Of a DNA stretch of 64,000 nt, positions 9,312 to 17,212 are shown in pieces; within the stretch, counting starts at the first letter, position 1, and the number at the start of each line of letters is the position of its first letter. The notes under the pieces were generated by a model that searched no databases, was not told the origin of the DNA, and worked only from the letters and a program-made list of their open reading frames with translations. Made by a program: the position numbers and the translations under genes. The stretch lies in NCBI GenBank assembly GCA_034190085.1, contig JAXHTS010000019.1:116233-180232 (forward strand), read 5' to 3'. Source of the DNA: Spirochaetota bacterium. GTDB lineage: Bacteria > Spirochaetota > UBA4802 > JAFGDQ01.

Positions 9312-9731
9312 ACCAGAAGGTCAGATTTCAAGCTCACATACAAACTAGCAAGTTCGATAGTGGTTGTAAGCATTGTAAATTTTCATCATTGTCAACTTTG
9401 CATTTGTAAAATGACTTCTTATACTCTTCAACTCTAGTATAAGCAATTATTGTAGGTGCTGATTTATCAATCCCGATTAGAAGACTAAATCAACACAATC
9501 ATATATTAATATAATGACAGCTTCTACTCTGACGTAAGCGTGGGCTCGGTATGGAGCACTCGTCATTATCAACTGAAATTATCCAATCCTCAGGTGTAAT
9601 AGTTAAGATAATATCTGGTAAGAGTGGGATAGAATTAGTAGTGGAACGTGAGTTAATAGTAAAAAAAAATAGACTTTCTCCTAGAGATTGCTTTTTTATA
9701 ATTATAAAAATTTTAATTTAGAGAAATTGCT
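9312..9731 (+). other. intergenic stretch without a recognisable gene
   Basis: About 420 bases separate the lipoprotein pair from the glycoside-hydrolase-like gene. Both strands are broken by frequent stops. I see no RNA gene, repeat or strong terminator. An A-rich tract (A9) near 9660 and T-rich sequence just before 9731 are the only compositional features. Confidence 0.4.
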
Positions 9732-9769
9732 ATGAAAAAAAACTATTTCTACAATTTACTCTATTTTCA

Positions 9770-11281
9770 ATGATTTTTTCATTCTTATTCTTGAAGTGTG
9801 GGTGTACGGAGGATAAGGATGTAAAAGATTCAGTTAAATACAATAAGTTTGGGATTCAGGAGGCGAAATGGGCTATTTGGGACGCTGAGCCATATTTTCA
9901 GACCTTTACAATTGAGCAGGGCAAAGAGATGTTTGATTATCTTAGAGAACTCAAGGTGAAAAATTCTCGTTATACAATATTTTGGTATTTTGTTGAAAGA
10001 GAAAAAGGTGTATATAATTGGGAGCGTCATGATGCGTTAATCGACTACCTGCATAATGAAATCGGGATTGAAGTTATCATTTCAATTGGACATGGAGGTG
10101 GAGATAACTCTTTGTATGGTTGCGGCCCTTCACTTGTTTCTGACACAGATTATCATCAGGCATGGCTAAACTATGTAGATGAACTAATAAAGAGATACGG
10201 AGATAAGGTAAAGAAATGGGAGATTGGGAATGAAGAGGATAGCGATATATTCTGGGATATAGAAGGAGGTCCTGCTTCCAATCCCGATCAGTTTTCAGAT
10301 CATCTAATCTCAACTGCAAATAAGATTAGATCAATTCAGACCGATGCCTATATTATCATGGGAGGAGTTACCATGATAGATAAGGATGGTTATCCAAATG
10401 CTTGTGAAGATTGTGCAGGGGATTCGTATAGTTGTGATTTTTATGGGTGTATTGAATTCTTAAAGGAATGTTTTAATAATGGTGTACTAGATTATATTGA
10501 TGCAGTTGGTTTTCATCCATATAGAATGAAGCCTGAGATAATGTCCATAGTGGGAGCGAATTATGGAGAGATTTTGGTATTACCTCCTGATGAACAAAAG
10601 CCTTATTACTGTGATACTGGTGTTATCTGTAGCTTCGAAGATGGGATTCAATATATAAGGGATATAATAGCAGTAGACTATAATAAACCGAATATTGATC
10701 TCTGGGATACTGAGTCAGGTTTTATAAACATTAATTATATAACTGAAAAAAGTCTCAATGCACAGATGAAATTTATTACTCGTTCAATGCTTGTAGAGCA
10801 TGCAGCAGGATTAGAAGGACTTATCTGTTTTCGTTTAAGTGTGGAAGATCCTTGTGTTAATACCGACAGCTATTTCTCAGGCCTAATCGAGGGTGTGAGT
10901 ACTCTTGAACCAAGGCCTGCATTTAATGCATTCAAGGTACTCGCACAGCATATTGGAGCAGTATCAGTAGTATATCAAAGAACAATAAAAGGAGACTTTG
11001 AGGATGATAATCTTAGAATTGAGCTATATTCAGATAATGGCAAAGCTGTTATAGCATACTGGTACTGGATTGATTGGAATTATGATGAAATAAGTAATAC
11101 ACTAAAGGATACAAAAACTATATCCTTTGAAATCGACGGAATAGAAGAACATAATTATGTAGTAAAGGATATTCATAATAATGTAACAATGCCCGTTACA
11201 TTTACAATGACAGATACTGGAGTATCATTTACAAATTTACCAATAACAGATTATCCATTTATTATTTATGTAGATGATTAA
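9770..11281 (+). CDS. secreted glycoside-hydrolase-like (beta/alpha)8 protein, signal peptide frame-broken
   Basis: The 503-residue protein looks like a clan GH-A glycosidase, closest in pattern to GH39 or GH5-type enzymes. An N-terminal strand-helix part reads SRYTIFWYFVEREKGVYNWERHD. KKWEIGNEED near residue 145 holds the Asn-Glu acid/base pair, and NIDLWDTESGF near 310 supplies the probable nucleophile Glu. A C-terminal beta-sandwich follows from about residue 410. As written, the frame begins mid-signal. An ATG at 9732 followed by eight A bases is one base out of frame; with one more A, it would read MKKKLFLQFTLFSM into the present start and give a complete export leader ending LKCGC. Either a slippery tract, an inactivating indel or a sequencing error is possible. 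The substrate is unknown. Confidence 0.7.
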   Translation: MIFSFLFLKCGCTEDKDVKDSVKYNKFGIQEAKWAIWDAEPYFQTFTIEQGKEMFDYLRELKVKNSRYTIFWYFVEREKGVYNWERHDALIDYLHNEIGIEVIISIGHGGGDNSLYGCGPSLVSDTDYHQAWLNYVDELIKRYGDKVKKWEIGNEEDSDIFWDIEGGPASNPDQFSDHLISTANKIRSIQTDAYIIMGGVTMIDKDGYPNACEDCAGDSYSCDFYGCIEFLKECFNNGVLDYIDAVGFHPYRMKPEIMSIVGANYGEILVLPPDEQKPYYCDTGVICSFEDGIQYIRDIIAVDYNKPNIDLWDTESGFININYITEKSLNAQMKFITRSMLVEHAAGLEGLICFRLSVEDPCVNTDSYFSGLIEGVSTLEPRPAFNAFKVLAQHIGAVSVVYQRTIKGDFEDDNLRIELYSDNGKAVIAYWYWIDWNYDEISNTLKDTKTISFEIDGIEEHNYVVKDIHNNVTMPVTFTMTDTGVSFTNLPITDYPFIIYVDD

Positions 11282-11567
11282 ACTTTTTGGCAAATGTTCA
11301 CTGGTTCAGGGTTAACCCTAAATAGTCAAAAATCCTAAGTAGCTTCGTTTTCAGAAAATCCTGAAAAAATTCTTCTTTTGTTAAAAAAAAGTTGGGGGAT
11401 GCAATTCAATTTACAACATTGAATGGGACATTCTCATTTTGTGATATTTTCAGACTTTGTTTATAATAATAATTCCGCTGAGATGAGATAATGAATATTT
11501 ATTCACTCAAGCGAAGAAGGTCAAGCTAAATATGATAATTCGTTAATTGTATGATGATGGGGTAGAT
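11282..11567 (+). other. non-coding stretch with a partial copy of the cassette-block repeat
   Basis: No gene is seen on either strand. Around 11509-11535 the sequence AAGGTCAAGCTAAATATGAT resembles the end of the 146-bp repeat found at 12397-12542 and 16675-16820 (AATGGTCAAGCTAATTAT). This marks the outer edge of the minus-strand accessory block. The stop of the broken lipoprotein gene at 11568 is followed on the minus strand by ATCTACC, close to the ATCTAAC that follows other cassette genes here. Confidence 0.4.
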
Positions 11568-12039
11568 TTAATATTCCACAACCCAAGGATAATTTGTTCG
11601 TTCAAAACAAAAAGTGCCTGACTCTTCAGAACTTAAATCAATTGTAATTGGTTCAATAATATTTACAGTATATTCAATAGATTGAACATTTTCAATATTA
11701 TATTGAAGGTCATACAGGCATGTACAAAAACATCCTCCTATACCATCATCATAAGTTTCATATTTATTGATATAAATGTTGTTATCAATAATTGAAGTGT
11801 CAGCAACAATAGAACCGGGGCAACAATTATAGCATGCATTTATGTGATTGATATTAAGGATTTTATCAATGGCATTATATTGATAGACAATGCATTCTTC
11901 ATTTTGTTGAATATCTTTAGAAGATTTACATACACCAAAATTTACAGTTATTCTGTTTTATATCCTCATCATCTGAATTACAGGAAATAAAGGAAATGAC
12001 TAAAAGAGATATAAAGAATAAATTAAGATATGATTTCAT
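11568..12039 (-). pseudogene. Cys-rich small lipoprotein, broken by a single-base frameshift
   Basis: A strong GGAGG lies eight bases before the ATG at 12039. The first frame encodes a lipoprotein leader (SLLVISFISC then NSDDED) and stops after 37 codons. A second frame, one base away, continues without interruption for about 130 codons to the stop at 11568, with Cys-rich text (INACYNCCPG, GGCFCTCLYD) and an ending NYPWVVEY. Removing one T from the TTTT at 11956-11959 joins both frames into one sensible protein of about 156 residues. I do not recognise the family. It could be a true pseudogene or an assembly error at a homopolymer. Confidence 0.6.
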
Positions 12040-12191
12040 AAAAGTCCTCCTTTTTTTTAATTTTTGTGTATTGATATCCGTTATTCATTAGGGATGCAAT
12101 AAAAATAAACAATAATCGGGAAAGTCAATGCTTGCATATGACGTTTGCCAATATCCAAGGCTGAGACCGAAGTAAGCAATTTAAGTAAATC

Positions 12192-12260
12192 GACCAACGG
12201 TAGCGAGACAGGGCATCAGTTGTTTGACGAATTATTGAGCATCTTGAAAGATCGTTAGAT
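12192..12260 (-). repeat. attC-like site (69 bp) after a 47-codon cassette ORF
   Basis: Read on the minus strand, the site begins ATCTAAC at 12260, directly after the stop codon of the small ORF at 12261-12404. It ends near GTTGGTC at 12198-12192. The first box fits the RYYYAAC consensus of integron attC sites; the second is imperfect (consensus GTTRRRY). Internal symmetry is modest. The length equals that of the site at 16008-16076. Confidence 0.4.
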
Positions 12261-12404
12261 TTAATGTGAAATAATATCAATTGATTTTACTTCAATGCCA
12301 ATTGTTGAATTAGGGACATTCATGCCGGGGAATGAAATACAACCACTTCCCCAAATATATAAAAAAGTATTACATAAAAAGCTACTCAATATTTTGTCTA
12401 ACAT
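12261..12404 (-). CDS. 47-residue hypothetical cassette ORF
   Basis: A short frame starts at an ATG (12404) that overlaps the GTTAGAC box ending the preceding attC-like repeat, and stops immediately before the ATCTAAC box of the next one. The product (starting MLDKILSSFL, with WGSGCISFPGMNVPN) has no recognised family and may be the tail of a larger gene. The same ATATGTTAGA start arrangement is seen for the ORF beginning at 16682. Its fit between two recombination boxes is the main reason to list it. Confidence 0.4.
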   Translation of the reverse strand: MLDKILSSFLCNTFLYIWGSGCISFPGMNVPNSTIGIEVKSIDIISH

Positions 12405-12542
12405 ATGTATAAACGTAATATTGCGTTTGCATCACCTTAGCTTTTACAAAAGATTCCCATATAATGCTAATATTGAGAATCAAAGTTAGATCAACAATAC
12501 GATATGTATATTTCATCAAGAAAGAATGGTCAAGCTAATTAT
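12396..12542 (-). repeat. 146-bp repeat copy A containing a 96-bp attC-like site
   Basis: This stretch matches 16674-16820 over about 146 bases with scattered substitutions. Shared blocks include TTTGCATCACCTTAGCTTTT and AGAAAGAATGGTCAAGCTAA. On the minus strand the inner 96 bp run from ATCTAAC (12491-12485) to GTTAGAC (12402-12396), which fit the R'' and R' core boxes of an integron attC. The fold in between is only partly symmetric. Together with copy B it brackets the Roc-COR gene and its decayed neighbours. Confidence 0.55.
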
Positions 12543-12635
12543 GACATTATCACAATTATTCCCCTCCCATATCGCCGCGTTTTGACCTGTGGGTGCAGTT
12601 TTAACCCGGCTGTGTCCAAGTGCATGCTATACGCT

Positions 12636-13075
12636 TTAATTGTTTTGTAATTTGTCAAAATCAACAAGATCTTGAGGCCGGCCACTAGCACGCTTATTGC
12701 TCAGAAGGTCATCCTTTGAAATGAAATTGACTTTTAAAGAACCGAGGTCAGCAATCGCGCGGTTCTTAAAACATGTTTCAAATCTAACACCATCAATCCA
12801 CGTGAGAATCTCCAAGCGAATTGGAGGAACTCCCATTCTTATCACCTTTTTTTCGTTCAAAAACAAATGTTTATTTAATTCAGGGAGAACAAATCCAAAC
12901 TCATCAACCATCCTTGATGCATTTCTTTCATTGATTGCAATTCATATATCCATATCACCTATTGCTCTAAAATACCGTTATAGCCTACAGCATATCCTCC
13001 AACCACAAGATATTCAATCTTCTTTGAGTTCAGCAATTGTGAGAACTCATTGAAGTCTCTCGGAAACTCTATCAT
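12636..13075 (-). pseudogene. nucleotidyltransferase (AbiEii/DUF6036-like) pseudogene
   Basis: The ATG at 13075 opens a frame reading MIEFPRDFNEFSQLLNSKKI then LVVGGYAVGYNG, the GG-containing nucleotide-binding start of a DNA polymerase-beta-fold nucleotidyltransferase. The frame then breaks near 12960 (one base missing). The continuation reads GDMDI, a TGA at 12944-12942 where Trp is expected, then IAINERNASRMVDEFGF and onward to a stop at 12636. With both lesions repaired the protein would be about 146 residues. Such proteins serve in MNT/HEPN- or AbiE-like toxin-antitoxin or defence modules. The small gene upstream overlaps it by 29 bases. Two independent lesions make a functional product unlikely. 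Confidence 0.7.
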
Positions 13076-13214
13076 GGCCAAACATCGCCTTTCTCATCAA
13101 TTTTATAGCTTCGATTCTTTCAATTGGGCTACGACCAATCCAATAATTTGAATCATCTGCTTCATGCAAATCAACTACTTCAAAAACATCTCTTCGAATT
13201 TTTTCTTCAACCAT
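13047..13214 (-). CDS. 55-residue partner protein of the nucleotidyltransferase module
   Basis: The small frame reads MVEEKIRRDVFEVVDLHEAD, then YWIGRSPIERIEAIKLMRK and a short tail. The YWxxxSPxERIxAIxxMR pattern is common in small proteins encoded just before DUF6036-type nucleotidyltransferases, where they are presumed partners or antitoxins. It overlaps the start of the broken nucleotidyltransferase gene by 29 bases in another frame, implying former translational coupling. It begins 10 bases after the attC-like site at 13224-13293, as a cassette gene should. It appears intact although its partner is broken. Confidence 0.55.
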   Translation of the reverse strand: MVEEKIRRDVFEVVDLHEADDSNYWIGRSPIERIEAIKLMRKAMFGHDRVSERLQ

Positions 13215-13223
13215 TTTTGCTCC

Positions 13224-13293
13224 GTAAAACGACCAAGCTGAGTCGATTTGGCGAGTATATGATCCAAATTCAGTCTCCAGCGCCTTGTTATAC
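13224..13293 (-). repeat. attC-like recombination site (70 bp) after the Roc-COR gene
   Basis: On the minus strand this begins with GTATAAC (13293-13287), 31 bases after the Roc-COR stop, and ends with GTTTTAC (13230-13224). The two halves pair along most of their length (GGCGCTGGAGACTGAATTTGG against the reverse complement of CCAAATCGACTCAGCTTGG), leaving an unpaired top near 13252-13264. Its GTATAAC box is the exact reverse complement of the GTTATAC at 15877-15871 upstream of the same gene. That is the relation expected for the two ends of one integron cassette. Confidence 0.6.
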
Positions 13294-13324
13294 GCTATCC
13301 AAACACATAAACAATGGAAAAGAC

Positions 13325-15820
13325 CTAAAGCCCAGGCAGCACTTTCTTCAACTGCTCATCAAACTGGAGTTTAAGATCATCAATATTTTTATATACAGTC
13401 TGGTAATGGCCAAGCTCTTTTAATTTTTTCTGGAAAGCAAAGATACTTTGAGTGTCTTGTTCCTTCAGGTCCCCCGTATTGAAAGGAGCGTTTTTGAAAT
13501 AGGTATATATTAAAGGCTTTTTCGTTTTCTTAAACTGGCCAAAGGCTGTTTCGAATTCCTCCAAAGTAAACCTGCCAACCTTTGTGAAAAACAGCATGAC
13601 AAAGATATCAGAATTGCGCACCGCATTGTTATATTCATCCTGCAATCGAGTTTTGGACATGGCGTCAACAAAATCTTCCCAGATTTCCAATTCAAGAAAG
13701 ATATTATCTTTGATCAAATGCTTGTTTGGTTCACTGATGAAGATCCGAAATTCTCTTCGGTCCTTCTCCAACTCTGCGGATGAGGCCAGAAATATCGTTA
13801 TTTTTTTAATACGCGCTTCTTTTTCTGAAATTGACTTCTCCTTTTCCAGGAACTCAATCCCAGATAGGAGTTTGTCTATATCCACATTGTGAAAACTTTT
13901 TAGACATGGCAGATGGCTTATTTGCTGACGCGCAGCCTTCGCATTGATCAAGGTTTCATACTCAAATAAATGCGGCTTCTCGGAACCTTTGCATTCGCTG
14001 CAAACGCAGGGAACCAGCTTTTGTGTTTTTAACTTCTTGAACTGCCTATTAATCACCTCTATTTTGCGGATAATAACAGCCCTTATATCTTCCCTTCTTT
14101 TTCCTCTTACTCGAATTTGTATCAGCTTGCTTTCGCTAACTTCAATCACTTCGGCCAGCGTATCGCCAAAATCCAGCACCACACCGTAACGCCAAACCAA
14201 CTCATCTTTGATTTCATCTTTCATCTCTACGATGAACTGCCATAAAATACCTGCAGGCATGAAGCTCTCGTACACAAAATTGAATTGAATATTTTCTTTG
14301 CTATCCCATTTGTAGTCAGGAGCATCGTAGGGAAGCATTTGCGGAGCAATAATGAAATTATCGTTTTCATAAACCAGATAGAACTTCTTCATCATGGCAA
14401 TGATTTCAGAAATATAGTCGGTATACTCGTCATCGAAGATTTTCTCGATATCTTCACGTGTAAACCTGCCCTTTTTTTCAGCTAATTCCGGATCATCAAT
14501 GATCTTATAGGCGCCGTCCAGAATCCATTCTTTGTCTAAGAAGATGATGTGGTTTAATACATCGTTATCCCTAAAATGCAGAAACACGCCCAGATCGTGG
14601 AAATACTGGCAAACTATGTCCTGATCTTTGTAATCCACAAGCTTATGTCTTCTGCAAATTTTCCGATAATCTTTCAAGGTGATGACTTTATCCGTCTCTT
14701 CTGTATTTGCTATATCGTCTCTTATTCTTTTCCAATTGGCTGGAATAGGGTCGCCAATATGCTGTAAATGGCTTATTTCATATTTCAATTTGTCGATGAG
14801 GTCGTTAAGTCGATTATCCGGCTTTTTAAAATTGACTCCCCTTTTATCCTGAAGAATGTCAAAACGAGTGCGAAGATTATGATACGGCAGGTCGCGTTTA
14901 CGGTCCTCCATTTCATTAATGACAATAAGCACAGGGCTTTCTTCGCCAAAAAGTTCCACAGTGTGCATCCAGTAGTAAAAGTCCGTGTTTACTTTACGAG
15001 CGTCTGCCACAATGGCGTAAAGGGAACGATGACTCAAGAAGAAACGGTGGGTGGCTTTATAAATAGCCTGACCCCCAAAGTCCCAGATATTAGCAGTGAT
15101 TCCCTTTTCCCCCAGGTCATGGATAGAGTAGGGGAATTGCCATGTATCTACGTCTATCCCGTGGGTAGTTTCTTCTTCTTTTGGTAAATCAGCATTTATA
15201 TCGATTATTTTACGGGCAAGGGAGGTTTTACCGGCTCCAGATTCGCCTAGAATCAGCAGTTTGGCTTCATAGATATAATCAGTTCCTTCTTCCCCAATAT
15301 CTATGAAGTATTTTCTGACAGCAGCATTGCCCTGCTCAACAACATCCAGCGGTGGGCTTTCAAGAGGATTGCCGTATAAGTTAATACATGCAATTGAAAA
15401 TCCATTGTCTATTCTGATATCCAATCCTTTTTCAGCAAGCCAGGGTTCAAAGGCCTTGATACTATTGTTTGATAAATTAATCCCTGTGAGCCCTTTGAGT
15501 TCCTTTAGAAAAGAGACATCGCTTATGTCAGCAGAGCGTAGGCTTAGAAAAGTAATGTTCCTAAATCCGGCTAGAATATCCTGCGGAAGAAGAAAACATG
15601 GCGCATAATCCAGCGCCAATCCGACTATACTGTCATCTCTGTTGATACAGTAAGAGCGACTGCCTTTATATGGAAATTTAGGAGAAAGGAGGTATGAAAG
15701 AGAGTAGTCAAAAGGATTAGGCGCGTAGAAATCTTTTTGCGCTATTTTTTCCGGTTCCACCTGTTTTAACTTGTAACCAAGGATTTCTTCGATAGTTTGG
15801 ATGCGTTCTAAATCTGTCAT
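13325..15820 (-). CDS. LRR-Roc-COR (ROCO) GTPase with C-terminal TIR-like / DUF4062-like domain
   Basis: The 831-residue intact protein has a short leucine-rich region (about 60-160: ITFLSLRSADISDVSFLKEL, INLSNNSI). A Roc GTPase domain follows, with P-loop GESGAGKTS near 190, switch II IWDFGGQ near 245 and INEMED near 300. A COR dimerisation domain spans about 330-600, with the VCSEC Cys motif near 603. The last 130 residues begin KKITIFLASSAELEKDRREF, pass LELEIWEDFVDAM and end with DIFVMLFFTKVG and FETAFGQFKKTKKPLIYTYF, the pattern of TIR-related DUF4062-like domains attached to bacterial NLR or ROCO proteins. GGGAG lies seven bases before the ATG. I infer a sensor GTPase with a toxic or NAD-related effector, probably anti-phage. 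It lies alone between two attC-like boundaries. Confidence 0.8.
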   Translation of the reverse strand: MTDLERIQTIEEILGYKLKQVEPEKIAQKDFYAPNPFDYSLSYLLSPKFPYKGSRSYCINRDDSIVGLALDYAPCFLLPQDILAGFRNITFLSLRSADISDVSFLKELKGLTGINLSNNSIKAFEPWLAEKGLDIRIDNGFSIACINLYGNPLESPPLDVVEQGNAAVRKYFIDIGEEGTDYIYEAKLLILGESGAGKTSLARKIIDINADLPKEEETTHGIDVDTWQFPYSIHDLGEKGITANIWDFGGQAIYKATHRFFLSHRSLYAIVADARKVNTDFYYWMHTVELFGEESPVLIVINEMEDRKRDLPYHNLRTRFDILQDKRGVNFKKPDNRLNDLIDKLKYEISHLQHIGDPIPANWKRIRDDIANTEETDKVITLKDYRKICRRHKLVDYKDQDIVCQYFHDLGVFLHFRDNDVLNHIIFLDKEWILDGAYKIIDDPELAEKKGRFTREDIEKIFDDEYTDYISEIIAMMKKFYLVYENDNFIIAPQMLPYDAPDYKWDSKENIQFNFVYESFMPAGILWQFIVEMKDEIKDELVWRYGVVLDFGDTLAEVIEVSESKLIQIRVRGKRREDIRAVIIRKIEVINRQFKKLKTQKLVPCVCSECKGSEKPHLFEYETLINAKAARQQISHLPCLKSFHNVDIDKLLSGIEFLEKEKSISEKEARIKKITIFLASSAELEKDRREFRIFISEPNKHLIKDNIFLELEIWEDFVDAMSKTRLQDEYNNAVRNSDIFVMLFFTKVGRFTLEEFETAFGQFKKTKKPLIYTYFKNAPFNTGDLKEQDTQSIFAFQKKLKELGHYQTVYKNIDDLKLQFDEQLKKVLPGL

Positions 15821-15870
15821 ATATAACTCCCACGGTTCATGATTATAAAGAACAAGTCATTTGTGGTAGC

Positions 15871-15877
15871 GTATAAC
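15871..15877 (-). other. candidate 5' boundary (GTTATAC) of the Roc-COR cassette
   Basis: On the minus strand the heptamer GTTATAC, within TGGCGTTATACGC, lies 51 bases before the Roc-COR start codon. It is the reverse complement of the GTATAAC that opens the attC-like site just after that gene. In integron arrays the first six bases of a cassette (TTRRRY) pair with the first box of its own attC, so the two heptamers delimit a cassette of about 2.6 kb. Confidence 0.45.
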
Positions 15878-16007
15878 GCCATAGCAACAATCCACAGTGA
15901 ATAGCAATCCTCTATATCAGTATCGCTGTCACCGTTTTTTATTTTTTACCAGTCACTAAAACAAGCATCTTTTTCGAATATGGCATTGCCAATTACGTCA
16001 TGCGAGT

Positions 16008-16076
16008 GCCCAACGTTGGCGATCAACGGGAGCAAATTTGGGCATGGCAAAGCGGAGCTGGTACTTGTTGTTAGAT
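16008..16076 (-). repeat. attC-like site (69 bp) after the broken 197-codon ORF
   Basis: On the minus strand it opens ATCTAAC (16076-16070), 12 bases after the stop at 16089, and can be closed at GTTGGGC (16014-16008), a good GTTRRRY box. Its first box is the exact complement of the GTTAGAT (16680-16674) at the start of the same cassette. Internal pairing is weaker than in the site at 13224-13293. An alternative right end is the GTTATAC at 15877-15871, giving a longer site. Confidence 0.45.
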
Positions 16077-16088
16077 AAAGATTGGAGA

Positions 16089-16682
16089 TTATTGACAAAA
16101 AATATCTTCATGAAGCTCAACAAGATTTCCAGAAATATTTTCTATCCTTTTAATATCATTCTCAATATCTAATAATGATATTTTCGATTTAATTCTAAAA
16201 TAGCCATTTCCCTTTTTAATGAATTTAACTCTTGATTTACAATACTCATGATATATTGTATTTATCCAATTTGAATGAATATATAGTTTCCGTCGAATTC
16301 TTAACTGATCAAGCGTTTTGAATATTGTATTAATTCGTTCATTTATTTTTTCATCAGATTTATTAAATAATCGTAAGTTTTCTAAATAGATAGCTTTAGG
16401 ACTTTCAATTTTCTTATAAAAGCTGAAATCCTGTATTAAAATCCATATTCTTGAATCTTCCCCACGATGATTCATTATTTCTAATATGCATTCATCAATA
16501 AGTCATTCTAAAGCATTAAAATCAATAACTATAGAACCAAGACGATTCTTCAGTTTCCGATAAAAGTTGAAATTTAAAGACTTGTCATCTATTAGTTCTA
16601 CATCATAAATTATTCTTTTTTCATCATCTAAATAATCTGGTAATAGATTAAACAAATTTAATCTCCAGTTTTCATCTAACAT
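16089..16682 (-). pseudogene. hypothetical protein with an in-frame stop codon
   Basis: The frame of 198 codons starts at an ATG (16682) overlapping the GTTAGAT box of repeat copy B and runs to a stop at 16089. It is interrupted once, by TGA at 16505-16503, inside NALE-stop-LIDECILE, where Trp would fit. A restart at ATG 16475 would give only the last 128 residues. The family is not recognised; the N-terminal half (VELIDDKSLNFNFYRKLKNR) weakly recalls barstar-like immunity folds, which I would not rely on. Its position between recombination boxes marks it as a cassette gene that has decayed or been misread by one base. Confidence 0.5.
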
Positions 16683-16820
16683 ATGTATAAACGAAACATT
16701 GTGTTTGCATCACCTTAGCTTTTACAAAAGGTTCCTGAACAATGCTAATATTGAGGATCAAACCCTATTTAACAATACAAAATGTATATTTTATCAAGAA
16801 AGAATGGTCAAGCTAATTAT
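16674..16820 (-). repeat. 146-bp repeat copy B at the outer edge of the cassette-like block
   Basis: This is the second copy of the repeat at 12396-12542. On the minus strand it ends in GTTAGAT (16680-16674), which overlaps the start of the following ORF. Its other core box has decayed: the bases aligned with copy A's ATCTAAC read TAAATAG. The two copies share long identical runs such as AGAAAGAATGGTCAAGCTAA. They are in direct orientation about 4.3 kb apart, so the block between them could be lost or gained by homologous recombination. Confidence 0.6.
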
Positions 16821-17182
16821 TGCAGGAACAGATGAATGATTAACCGGAGCTATGATTCCTTTTTACATATTGTAGGCATAAGCAAAACTATAGAAGACAA
16901 GCCTGAAGACCACAAGAAGGGCATAGGGCAGGTTAATCATCACAGATAAAATAATACTATATGTTAATGTATAGGAATCAGCCCAAAGTTTAAATGGATG
17001 CAGCAAATATCTATCATAGTCAAAAGGTTCTTGCCATTGTATTCAGAATGAGTTGATAATCTTCCTTTAGTTCCCCTCAGCTTTCATAAATGACCTTACA
17101 ATAAATAATAGTTTGATCCACAGCTATATAAGATAAACTAACTTGACTTTTATTTGATGATATATATTATTATAGAGAAAAT
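16821..17182 (+). other. intergenic stretch without a recognisable gene
   Basis: About 360 bases with no coding frame of note on either strand. Near the right end TTGACT (about 17143) followed by AT-rich sequence containing TATTAT could serve as a promoter for the alpha/beta hydrolase, but the spacing is loose (about 18-19 bases) and the call is weak. Confidence 0.3.
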
Positions 17183-17212
17183 ATGTCACATAATTTCTGG
17201 GAGGAAGGTTGT

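Noticed and set aside
12900..16510. UGA read as tryptophan in the cassette block
   Set aside because: TGG is used for Trp in the same genes and in the intact Roc-COR gene, and one of the two genes also has a frameshift, so decay is the simpler explanation.
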